Below are positions 6,701 through 12,973 of a DNA stretch of 20,768 bases, piece by piece. The stretch covers positions 1-20,768 of the forward strand of contig JAZUBK010000054.1 in assembly GCA_045638465.1 (NCBI GenBank), given 5' to 3'. Below the pieces are notes generated by a model. That model was not told the DNA's origin and did not search any database. It was given only the letters and a program-made list of their open reading frames with translations. A program made the position numbers and the translations under genes. This DNA comes from CAKVLS01 sp045638465 (GTDB lineage: Bacteria; Bacillota; Clostridia; Christensenellales; UBA1242). The first letter of the stretch is position 1; every line of letters starts with the position of its first letter.

Positions 6701-7414
6701 ATGGAAAATACAAATATTATTTATGAAGATAACCACTTGCTTGTGGTGATAAAGCCTCAAAATATTCCTGTGCAAGAAGACGAAAGCAAAGACAAAGACC
6801 TTCTTACTATGTTAAAGGAATATTTGGTAGAAAAATATAACAAACCAGGTAAGGCATATCTTGGTCTTGTACATAGGCTTGACAGACCTACTGGCGGTGT
6901 AATGGTTTTTGCAAAAACATCAAAAGCAGCTGAAAGACTATGTAGTCAAATCAAAACAGGAGAGTTTGAAAAAACATATCTTACTGTTGTAGATGGTGAG
7001 CCAAGAATTAAAGCAGATAGATTATCACATTACCTAAAAAAGAACGAAAAAACAAATACTGTAGAAATTGTACCAAGCCTAGAGGCAGATGCAAAAAAAG
7101 CCGAACTTGATTATAAAGTTTTAGATACTGTAGATGGTTTGTCACTTGTAAAAGTAAAACTATTGACTGGTAGAAGTCACCAAATCAGAGTCCAAATGAA
7201 AGCCATAGGAACTCCTGTTTATAGTGATTTGAAATATGGAAAAGAGAAGAAAGATAAAGCCCCAACAAAAATGTCACTATGGGCAACCGATCTTAAATTT
7301 ACTCACCCAACAACTAAGCAAAGAATGTCTTTCAGGGTATACCCACCAAAAGAAGAGATGCCTTGGAGTAAGTTTAATTTAGATAAATTTTTAGAAACAA
7401 AAGTAGAAGATTAA
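6701..7414 (+). CDS. RluA-family pseudouridine synthase without S4 domain
   Basis: A 237-residue enzyme that isomerises uridine to pseudouridine in rRNA or tRNA. Evidence: IIYEDNHLLVVIKPQNIPVQ at the N-terminus, the catalytic block GLVHRLDRPTGGVMVFAKT with Asp61 as the predicted catalytic aspartate, and the late motif LLTGRSHQIRVQM followed by PVYSDLKYG, all standard RluA landmarks. There is no N-terminal S4 RNA-binding domain, unlike the paralogue at 10201-11046, which fits the shorter RluA/RluC-like single-domain form. I chose ATG at 6701 because GGGGAGAG lies just upstream; the in-frame extension to 6629 covers the promoter and terminator. Which uridine it modifies cannot be read from sequence. 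It is transcribed alone and ends at a shared bidirectional terminator. Confidence 0.92.
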   Translation: MENTNIIYEDNHLLVVIKPQNIPVQEDESKDKDLLTMLKEYLVEKYNKPGKAYLGLVHRLDRPTGGVMVFAKTSKAAERLCSQIKTGEFEKTYLTVVDGEPRIKADRLSHYLKKNEKTNTVEIVPSLEADAKKAELDYKVLDTVDGLSLVKVKLLTGRSHQIRVQMKAIGTPVYSDLKYGKEKKDKAPTKMSLWATDLKFTHPTTKQRMSFRVYPPKEEMPWSKFNLDKFLETKVED

Positions 7415-7418
7415 TAAA

Positions 7419-7451
7419 AAAAACTAGCAATAAATTTTGCTAGTTTTTTTT
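7419..7451. terminator. Bidirectional terminator between RluA-family gene and groEL
   Basis: Stem core AAACTAGCAA (to 7430) with TTGCTAGTTT (from 7437) and a 6-nt A/T loop, with T tracts in both reading directions. It lies between two convergent genes and serves both. Confidence 0.85.
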
Positions 7452-7460
7452 GTTTAAAAA

Positions 7461-9038
7461 TTAATTTTGTTTTATATAATCGGTTACTCCACCTTTTGTG
7501 GTAAGTATTGTGGTTGCTATAGAACAAGCATTTTTTAGGGCGGTGATTGTTACTTTTGTTGGATCAATTATTCCATTTTCTAAAAGATTGCAAAAGCAAT
7601 TTTCTTTGGCGTTATAACCAAAATTTTTGTTGTTATTATTTTCTAATTTTTCCAAAATTACATCAGGTGATTTTCCACAATTTGCGATTATTTGTTTGAT
7701 GGGATATTGAATAACCTTTGATAAAATTTTGATTGCAACTTCGCACTGCGGGTATTGATTTTTTAATTCATCTAAATAATCTTTTAGTCTAAATAGCGCA
7801 AGGCCGCCACCTACAATAATGCCTTGTTCGATGGCTGAATTTGTAGATGATAAAGCGTCTTCGATTCTCAATTTTTTTTCTTGCATTTCAAGTTCAGTAT
7901 CGGCGCCGACAGATATAACTGCAACGCCTCCAGATAGTCTTGCAAGGCGAAGTTTTATAAGGTCCTTTTCGTCTGGTTTTGCATCTTCTAATTTTTGTTT
8001 TAGGGTGGCTATTTGATTGTTGATTTTTTCTTTTTCTGCACACTTGCAAATAAGCGTTGTACTATCTTTTGTTATGACAATATTTTGTGCCAAGCCAAGA
8101 TCGTCAAGGCTTATGTTTTGTATATTATCACCCTTGCTTTCGCTATAATATTTTGTGTTTGTAAGAGTGGCTAAATCTTCAAGTAGGGCACTTCTTTTTT
8201 CGCCGTAATATGGTATTTTACAAATGGCAATTTGTAGTGTTCCACGCATCTTATTTACGATAATAGTTTTGAGTAATTCATCAGATATATTGTCGCAAAA
8301 AATAAGTAATTTTTGGTTATTTCCGACCGCTTGTTCGAATAGAGGTAAAAGCTCTTGCATATTGTCAAATTTTTTGTCAAAAATCAAAATTTTTGCATTA
8401 TCAAATTCAATATTTTGTTTATTTATATCAGTACATAGATATGGCGATAAAAAGCCTGTATCTAGGCAAATCCCGTCCTCGACCACAAGGTCGGTTTTTC
8501 CAGAATTGCTTTCAATTAGCGAAATTATACCATCAATACCGACCAAGCGTTTGGCTTGGGCTATCATATCTCCGATTTCGCTATTTCCAGAAGATATTGT
8601 AGCGATGTTTTTTATTTCATCTATAGAGGTGATTTTTGTACTGTTTTCTTTTAGTTTTTCGGCTAAAAGATTTGTTATGTATTTGATCTTTTCGTTTAGG
8701 TCAATAGGGCTGTATCCGTTGTTTATTTCTTTGGACAATTCTTTGATAAAACCTTGAGCCAAAACTATAGCTGTAGTAGTGCCGTCTCCCGCTACTTCAT
8801 TTGTTTTTGTACACACTTCTTTGATGAGTTTTGCGCCCATATTTTCAAATGGTTTTTCAAGTTCAATTTCTTTGGCGATAGTCACTCCGTCGTTGGTTAT
8901 CAAAGGACTTGCAAAAGGCCTATCTAAGGCCACGTTATTACCCTTAGGGCCAAGGGTTATTTTCACAATATTTGCTACTTTGTTTATGCCGTCAATTATG
9001 CCATTTACGGCAATATCAGTTTCTATTATTTTTGCCAT
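7461..9038 (-). CDS. groEL: Chaperonin GroEL (Hsp60), divergent
   Basis: A 525-residue group I chaperonin subunit; the double-ring complex folds proteins in the cytosol with GroES and ATP. Conserved ATPase parts are seen: ITLGPKGNNVALD (P-loop-like), TNDGVTIAKEIEL (Asp52 equivalent), AGDGTTTA (Asp87 equivalent), RIEDALSSTNSAIEQGIIVGGG (Asp398 equivalent) and GIIDPTKVT (Asp495 equivalent). It departs from the usual family: GPKGRN has become GPKGNN, the apical KAPGFGDRRK has become KIPYYGEKRS, and the C-terminus stops at GGVTDYIKQN with no GGM-repeat tail. The family norm is about 540-548 residues. ATG abuts the groES stop (TAA then ATG, no gap) with AAGGTGG upstream. No frameshift or missing catalytic Asp is seen, so it is probably functional. 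It may be the only or a second copy in this genome. Confidence 0.95.
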   Translation of the reverse strand: MAKIIETDIAVNGIIDGINKVANIVKITLGPKGNNVALDRPFASPLITNDGVTIAKEIELEKPFENMGAKLIKEVCTKTNEVAGDGTTTAIVLAQGFIKELSKEINNGYSPIDLNEKIKYITNLLAEKLKENSTKITSIDEIKNIATISSGNSEIGDMIAQAKRLVGIDGIISLIESNSGKTDLVVEDGICLDTGFLSPYLCTDINKQNIEFDNAKILIFDKKFDNMQELLPLFEQAVGNNQKLLIFCDNISDELLKTIIVNKMRGTLQIAICKIPYYGEKRSALLEDLATLTNTKYYSESKGDNIQNISLDDLGLAQNIVITKDSTTLICKCAEKEKINNQIATLKQKLEDAKPDEKDLIKLRLARLSGGVAVISVGADTELEMQEKKLRIEDALSSTNSAIEQGIIVGGGLALFRLKDYLDELKNQYPQCEVAIKILSKVIQYPIKQIIANCGKSPDVILEKLENNNNKNFGYNAKENCFCNLLENGIIDPTKVTITALKNACSIATTILTTKGGVTDYIKQN

Positions 9039-9326
9039 TTAGTTTTCCACCTTTGCTAAGATATCTGTTTGCTTTAGGATATAATACGTGCACTCGTTAT
9101 CTCTTACTTTGATTGCAGAATAATCTTCAAACATAACAAGGTCCCCCTCGGATACTTTGAGCAAAACATTATCGCCATTTTGCATATGGCCGTCACCAGT
9201 TTTTACAACTACACCGATGATGAAATTTGCTTGTTCTTGTAGGGTAAAAGTTATGCCGCTTTTTGTTGTTTGATTTTGTTTTTGAGGGAGTACGAGCACT
9301 CTATCAAATAGTGGTTTGATTTGCAT
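9039..9326 (-). CDS. groES: Co-chaperonin GroES (Hsp10)
   Basis: A 95-residue seven-fold lid for GroEL. The family start KPLFDRVLVLPQ (cf. RPLhDRVlVk) is clear, followed by the mobile loop region QNQTTKSGITFTLQEQAN, which binds the GroEL apical domain. The core segment IIGVVVKTGDGHMQNGD and the ending YYILKQTDILAKVEN (cf. ..ILAI) are also typical. The mobile loop carries TKSGITFT where most relatives have TAGGIVLP. This change fits co-evolution with the divergent GroEL apical domain next door (inference). ATG at 9326 has AAAGGAG upstream. First gene of a two-gene operon reading left, with TTGAAA-N17-TATACT upstream and no CIRCE repeat. Confidence 0.95.
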   Translation of the reverse strand: MQIKPLFDRVLVLPQKQNQTTKSGITFTLQEQANFIIGVVVKTGDGHMQNGDNVLLKVSEGDLVMFEDYSAIKVRDNECTYYILKQTDILAKVEN

Positions 9327-9384
9327 ATATTTCTCCTTTTTTTAATATGTATATTCAAAGCAATTTTTTTGTTGCTACTACTTT

Positions 9385-9413
9385 AGTATAAATTGCAAAA
9401 AAGCGAGTTTCAA
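9385..9413 (-). promoter_or_regulatory. groESL promoter
   Basis: On the minus strand TTGAAA (9413-9408) is spaced 17 bp from TATACT (9390-9385), giving a leader of about 50 nt. The CIRCE repeat (TTAGCACTC-N9-GAGTGCTAA) and CtsR heptads are absent from 9327-9420. A 7-bp inverted repeat, GCAATTT (9360-9366) with AAATTGC (9390-9396), overlaps the -10 and could be an operator. Confidence 0.7.
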
Positions 9414-9419
9414 TTTTTT

Positions 9420-10169
9420 ATGACAAAAACTTATTACCGAAAACTGCCAAAAAATAAAAGAGGTTTTTTCTTTCTTTTGATTATGATTATGTTTGGCGTT
9501 TTTATTGCCTTCAACATTGCGGATATTGTTTCGAGTTTTATTATTGGCAAAGGGAGTATTTTTTATAATGGAAATATGTACATTTCTTCAAAAACTTTTT
9601 ATGCAATTTCGTGTGGCAATTTTTCGGATAGTAGCGATGCAGTGAAGATGGCAGATCAGGTGTCTAGCAAAGGTGGAGCGGGGTATGTGTATCTTAGTGG
9701 TGATTATTATGTTTTGCTTTCTATGTACTCAAGTCAAATGGACGCAAACTCTGTAAAAGAAAAATTAAAAAGTGACAACATAGATGCAAAGATAATCAAT
9801 GTAAATATTCCTAAACTAAAAATAAAATTTAGTGACAAAGACAAAAACTTGACCAAAGCCTCAAAAGAATTTTTGTCTGCGTTTGATTTTTTGTACAATA
9901 TGTCAGTGGAGTATGATAGTGGTGGCAAGTCTTTTGAGCAGTGCAAAATTTTTATTTTGCAAAGGATATCAGAAATGGACTACATCAAAAAACTTGAGCC
10001 AAGTACAAAAGAGGGGTTGTGCGTAAAAAATAAAGCCATCAAAATGATTGAGCTTCTCAAAAATCTTTCGATGGTAGAAAAGTCAGGGTATCTTTTTAAT
10101 AGCGCGGTAAAGTATGCTTATTTCGAAATTGTTTTTGATTATATTTCTATGTGTAAAAGTATAAGTTGA
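9420..10169 (+). CDS. Membrane-anchored SPOR-like domain protein
   Basis: A 249-residue protein. A short basic cytoplasmic tail (KLPKNKRG) leads into one transmembrane helix (about residues 16-41), so the rest is predicted to be outside the membrane. Residues about 59-128 (FYAISCGNFSDSSDAVKMADQ.. and ..GDYYVLLSMYSS..) match the SPOR pattern: a strand ending in G-x-F, then a helix rich in Ala, then G-x-Y-x-V-x-x-x. SPOR domains bind glycan strands lacking stem peptides at division septa or forespores, so a role in cell-wall remodelling is inferred. The C-terminal about 120 residues are helical and unrecognised. ATG at 9420 is chosen because the TTG at 9393 lies in the promoter region; the ribosome site is weak (AGCGAG). 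It is transcribed divergently from groES, and its stop overlaps the next promoter -35. Confidence 0.7.
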   Translation: MTKTYYRKLPKNKRGFFFLLIMIMFGVFIAFNIADIVSSFIIGKGSIFYNGNMYISSKTFYAISCGNFSDSSDAVKMADQVSSKGGAGYVYLSGDYYVLLSMYSSQMDANSVKEKLKSDNIDAKIINVNIPKLKIKFSDKDKNLTKASKEFLSAFDFLYNMSVEYDSGGKSFEQCKIFILQRISEMDYIKKLEPSTKEGLCVKNKAIKMIELLKNLSMVEKSGYLFNSAVKYAYFEIVFDYISMCKSIS

Positions 10170-10194
10170 TTTTTTGGACAAAAATTGTTAAAAT
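10166..10194 (+). promoter_or_regulatory. Promoter predicted to give a leaderless mRNA
   Basis: TTGATT (10166-10171) is spaced 17 bp from TAAAAT (10189-10194). Only GCAAGT separates the -10 from ATG at 10201, so the start point falls at about the A of the start codon. No ribosome-binding site is present. The -35 overlaps the TGA stop of the SPOR-like gene. Confidence 0.55.
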
Positions 10195-10200
10195 GCAAGT

Positions 10201-11046
10201 ATGAAAGAATACATAGAAACAAAAGAACAAAATATTGTTAAAAGTTTAAATAGCAAATTCCCTCAATTAAGCTTTGGGGTTGTTAACAAGTTATTTAGAA
10301 AAAAAGATATTAAAATAAACGACAAACGTATTTCGTCAAATGTAAAAGTTTATCCCGGGGACAAAATCTCAGTGTACTTTGATTTTGATAGTTTGCAAAA
10401 ACCAATCAATATCGTTTACGAAGATGATAAAGTTGCCATCATAAACAAAAGCGTAGGCATAGAGGTTGTGGGAGAAGATAGCCTTAGCCAAAAGTTAGGT
10501 GAGGGGTATATTGCCGTTCATAGGCTAGACCTAAATACCGAAGGACTTATAATCTTTGCAAAAAGTCCTGCAGTTGAGAGCCTTTTGAGAGAAGGTTTTG
10601 CAAATAAAAAGGTAAACAAGCAGTATACTGCGTGGATAAAAGGCTCTTTGTATAATGGCAGCATAGCTTTTTCGGGGTATCTTTTTAAAGATGCTAAAAA
10701 ATCTAGGGTATATATTTATGATACAAAAAAGCCAAATACTAAAGAAATAGTAACAAATATTTTCAAAGACCAAGGCTTTAACACTACAAGTTTGGTAAAG
10801 GTAGAGATTCCAACAGGCCGAACTCATCAGATAAGGGCTACTTTGAGTTATCTTAATATGCCAATTATTGGTGATGAAAAGTATGGGGATAACGACCTTA
10901 ACAAAAAATTAAAACTAAAAAGACAGTGTCTTACTGCAACCAAGCTATCATTTTGCTTTGAAAAATCAAATCCGCTTAGTTATCTAAACGAAAAAACCTT
11001 TGAGGTTAGCCCATCATGGCTAGATAAGGTAGACAAAAAGATATAA
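10201..11046 (+). CDS. RluA/RluD-family pseudouridine synthase with S4 domain
   Basis: A 281-residue rRNA or tRNA pseudouridine synthase. The N-terminal about 60 residues form an S4 RNA-binding domain (LFRKKDIKINDKRISSNVKVYPGDKISVYF), followed by INIVYEDDKVAIINKSVG, the catalytic loop VHRLDLNTEGLIIFAKS with Asp110, and VEIPTGRTHQIRATLSYL with PIIGDEKYG. Its S4 plus catalytic layout resembles RluD/RluC-type enzymes, but some RluB/RsuA-like proteins also carry S4; HRLDLNTEG sits between the classic RluA (HRLDRxTSG) and RsuA (GRLDxxTxG) forms. It lacks a ribosome site and its promoter predicts a leaderless mRNA. It is a distant paralogue of the S4-less synthase at 6701-7414. A bidirectional terminator follows. 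Confidence 0.9.
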   Translation: MKEYIETKEQNIVKSLNSKFPQLSFGVVNKLFRKKDIKINDKRISSNVKVYPGDKISVYFDFDSLQKPINIVYEDDKVAIINKSVGIEVVGEDSLSQKLGEGYIAVHRLDLNTEGLIIFAKSPAVESLLREGFANKKVNKQYTAWIKGSLYNGSIAFSGYLFKDAKKSRVYIYDTKKPNTKEIVTNIFKDQGFNTTSLVKVEIPTGRTHQIRATLSYLNMPIIGDEKYGDNDLNKKLKLKRQCLTATKLSFCFEKSNPLSYLNEKTFEVSPSWLDKVDKKI

Positions 11047-11085
11047 AATAGAGCGGTTTTGCTACATTAAACATATGTTAAAATA

Positions 11086-11128
11086 AAAAAAACAACTCAG
11101 GAGCTAATACTTCTGAGTTATTTTTTTT
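11086..11128. terminator. Bidirectional terminator between RluD-like gene and zinc-ribbon gene
   Basis: A 10-bp stem AACTCAGGAG (11094-11103) with CTTCTGAGTT (11110-11119), one G-U pair, and loop CTAATA. It has T tracts on both strands (11120-11128 on plus; the A run 11086-11093 on minus). It lies between convergent genes. Confidence 0.85.
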
Positions 11129-11141
11129 GGCAAAATATTAT

Positions 11142-11282
11142 CTATCTTTTATTAAAAGTAGTGTTGCCACATCTTGGACATGGTGGCATTTTGTCGTATG
11201 CGCCAAGGTCAATTCTTTGGCCACAGTTACGGCAGCTATAACAACCACTTCCTGGCTTTTCGCCTGTTACGATTGCAGACAT
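11142..11282 (-). CDS. Small zinc-ribbon protein, 46 residues
   Basis: A very short gene. The protein has CRNCGQRIDLGAYDKMPPC-type spacing: C17xxC20, a 14-residue hairpin, then C35xxC38 (PPCPRCGNT). This is a rubredoxin-like or DUF1451-like zinc ribbon; an extra Cys14 gives a C-x-x-C-x-x-C cluster. The start is secured by AAGGAGGG 7 nt upstream of ATG at 11282. The short product, the intact CxxC pairs and the good ribosome site argue it is real. It may bind zinc as a small adaptor or be a stress/growth-control protein; function is not known. It is transcribed alone from a promoter at 11384-11357, and a 7-bp perfect hairpin (11304-11322) sits in its leader just upstream of the ribosome site. 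Confidence 0.85.
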   Translation of the reverse strand: MSAIVTGEKPGSGCYSCRNCGQRIDLGAYDKMPPCPRCGNTTFNKR

Positions 11283-11303
11283 ATTTTCCCTCCTTATATT
11301 TTT

Positions 11304-11322
11304 GCAAGAGGTTTTCTCTTGC
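11304..11322 (-). promoter_or_regulatory. Leader hairpin before the zinc-ribbon gene
   Basis: A perfect 7-bp stem, GCAAGAG and CTCTTGC, with a 5-nt loop, lies about 10 nt upstream of the ribosome site on the minus strand. No T run follows on either strand, so it is not a terminator. It could stabilise the mRNA or bind a factor; this is speculative. Confidence 0.45.
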
Positions 11323-11356
11323 TGGTATTAGTATTGGCGGAAGGCAAAACTTTTAT

Positions 11357-11384
11357 ACTATAAGCGCAAATTTTCCGTTGGTAA
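11357..11384 (-). promoter_or_regulatory. Promoter of the zinc-ribbon gene
   Basis: On the minus strand TTACCA (11384-11379) is spaced 16 bp from TATAGT (11362-11357). The leader would be about 70 nt and would include the 11304-11322 hairpin. Confidence 0.45.
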
Positions 11385-11397
11385 TTTGTGGCAAAGT

Positions 11398-11580
11398 TGT
11401 GGATTATTTATTTAGCAAAAATAAAGGGAAAAAAGAGCTTTTTATCTTTCTTTCCACAAGTTAACAAATACTTAATAATAATTTTATAAAATAATAATAT
11501 AATAATATTATAATTTAATTGCAAAAAAAAGCAGATTGTTATAAACTAAAATAGTACTAAAATATCCACACTATGCAAAA
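11398..11580. other. A/T tract with three DnaA-box-like 9-mers
   Basis: Between the divergent zinc-ribbon and SDR genes, one-mismatch versions of TTATCCACA occur at 11398-11406 (minus, TAATCCACA) and 11572-11580 (ATATCCACA), with a weaker one at 11450-11458 (CTTTCCACA). Between them is a 49-bp stretch with only A and T (11472-11520), rich in TAA repeats. It resembles a DNA-unwinding element, but the usual origin neighbours (dnaA, dnaN, rpmH) are absent from the window, so a DnaA-regulated promoter or chance is as likely. This is the main content of the 320-bp gene-free interval at 11283-11602. Confidence 0.25.
11536..11563 (+). promoter_or_regulatory. Promoter of the SDR-GT4-DACNV gene train
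   Basis: TTGTTA (11536-11541) is spaced 16 bp from TAAAAT (11558-11563). The start would be near 11570, next to a DnaA-box-like 9-mer, giving a leader of about 33 nt that ends in TAGGAG before ATG 11603. Confidence 0.5.
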
Positions 11581-11602
11581 GAGTAAAAAATAGGAGTTTT
11601 AT

Positions 11603-12409
11603 ATGGGAAGATTAGTAGTAATTACAGGCGGAACTAGTGGTATTGGCGAGGCTTGTGCAAAAGAATTTATAGACAACGGCGACACTGTGGTAGTAATGAG
11701 CCGCAAAAATAACAATCATTCGCAAAACTTTTATATGTGCGATGTTTCTATTGAGCCTATGGTTCATGACGTATTTGAAAAGATTTATAACAAATACGGC
11801 GCTTTTGATATTTTGATTAATAATGCAGGTTATGGTGTATCAGGTGCGGTAGAGCTTATTGATAGTGGCGAATCTCAAAGCATCTTTGATGTAAACTATT
11901 TTGGGGTGCTAAACTGTCTAAAACACGCTATCCCTTATATGAACAAAGATAGCAAAATTATCAATATGAGTTCGGCATGTGCGCTATTTCCTTTGCCATT
12001 TAGATCTTTGTATTGTGCGTCAAAAGCTGCTGTCAATAGCCTAAGTTTTGCAACCGCTATGGAAGTAAAACCCCTAGGCATCAATGTTATTGCGGTTTGT
12101 CCTGGCGATGTAAAGACCAACTTTACAAAAAACAGAGTAAAGATAAGCGAGACTAACGAAAGATATGGCGACCGTATACAAAACGCCGCAGACAATATCG
12201 ATAGCAAAGAAGAAAAAAGAATGAGCCCTGATGTTGTCGGCAAAAAAGTTTTGAAGATAGCAAATAAGAAAAACCCAAAACCTCTAGTTATAGTAGGGGC
12301 AAAATATAAATTCTTCTACTTTTTGAAAAAGGTATTTCCACTTAGATGGGTACATGGCTTTTTGTACAAATACTTTGGTGGATTCAAAAAGGCAAAAACA
12401 AAGGAGTAA
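11603..12409 (+). CDS. Short-chain dehydrogenase/reductase
   Basis: A 268-residue classical SDR using NAD(P)H. Evidence: glycine motif TGGTSGIG (8-15), NNAG (73-76), N98, the active-site serine in MSSACA (about 122-124) and Y137-C-A-S-K141 as the catalytic Tyr and Lys. The C-terminus (FFYFLKKVFPLRWVHGFLYKYFGG) is aromatic and amphipathic, which suggests membrane contact or a lipid-like substrate. ATG follows TAGGAG. It opens an operon of an MTase-like gene and a GT4 glycosyltransferase gene. The context suggests a role in glycolipid or envelope building, but the substrate cannot be told; related SDRs reduce 3-keto lipids or sugars. Confidence 0.88.
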   Translation: MGRLVVITGGTSGIGEACAKEFIDNGDTVVVMSRKNNNHSQNFYMCDVSIEPMVHDVFEKIYNKYGAFDILINNAGYGVSGAVELIDSGESQSIFDVNYFGVLNCLKHAIPYMNKDSKIINMSSACALFPLPFRSLYCASKAAVNSLSFATAMEVKPLGINVIAVCPGDVKTNFTKNRVKISETNERYGDRIQNAADNIDSKEEKRMSPDVVGKKVLKIANKKNPKPLVIVGAKYKFFYFLKKVFPLRWVHGFLYKYFGGFKKAKTKE

Positions 12410-12412
12410 GAA

Positions 12413-12961
12413 ATGTTAAAAAGTTATACACCAAGACCAGAACATAGCAAACTTTTTAAAGAGATTTTTAGTTTGATAAGGTCTCAAAAGATAGATTTTA
12501 TTGCAGATATTGGCAGCGGAAGAACCAGCTTATATAACATAACCCAAACATACCCAGATGCAGTTGTAGACGCAATTATTGAGATTCCTACTACTCTTGG
12601 CATAAAGCAAATGAAAAAAGCCGTAAAGGCAAAAAACTGGGAAGTAGTAAAAGCTGATATTACCACTCAAAAAGTAAATAGACAATACGACCTTGCAGTA
12701 GCACACCTTGCTATTAGCCGTGGTATTGATAGAGGGCATACTTTAGAAGATATGAAAAAAGGTGTTTTCTCACTTTATACAAAATACCTTTTGATTGTAG
12801 AAAATCTAAACAACCCAAACATCAAGAGTTTTGACATTATAAATTATGGCTTATCTTGTGGTTACAAATTAATCAAAACTGCAAAAGTAGGCACAGTAAG
12901 TTACGATAGCCTATATCATTTTGAGGGACAAAATGACGTGGCTTATTTATTTGAAAAATAA
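12413..12961 (+). CDS. Degenerate class I methyltransferase-like protein
   Basis: A 182-residue protein. FIADIGSGRTSLYNITQTYP (29-48, D32-I-G-S-G) is a SAM-binding motif I, VVKADI is a plausible motif II/III segment, and QYDLAVAHLAISRG could be the motif IV strand, although the usual catalytic D/NPPY is absent. The later part is beta-helix mixed and is not recognised. It could be an active methyltransferase with an unfamiliar substrate or a non-catalytic SAM-fold subunit. It starts 4 bp after the SDR stop with AAGGAG upstream, and the GT4 start lies 13 bp after its stop, so it is almost certainly translated with both. A partner to the glycosyltransferase or SDR is inferred. Confidence 0.6.
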   Translation: MLKSYTPRPEHSKLFKEIFSLIRSQKIDFIADIGSGRTSLYNITQTYPDAVVDAIIEIPTTLGIKQMKKAVKAKNWEVVKADITTQKVNRQYDLAVAHLAISRGIDRGHTLEDMKKGVFSLYTKYLLIVENLNNPNIKSFDIINYGLSCGYKLIKTAKVGTVSYDSLYHFEGQNDVAYLFEK

Positions 12962-12973
12962 TTGGAGCAAATA

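Noticed and set aside
8224..8757. A 177-residue plus-strand frame inside groEL
   Set aside because: It is antisense to conserved GroEL sequence and has no start signal or recognisable domain.
9327..9420. A CIRCE or CtsR heat-shock operator before groES
   Set aside because: The repeats TTAGCACTC/GAGTGCTAA and GGTCAAA are not present; only an unrelated 7-bp inverted repeat is seen.
11127..11464. Two overlapping plus-strand frames of 78 and 96 residues
   Set aside because: They run across the antisense of the 46-residue zinc-ribbon gene, its promoter and leader hairpin; the minus-strand gene explains the coding signal.
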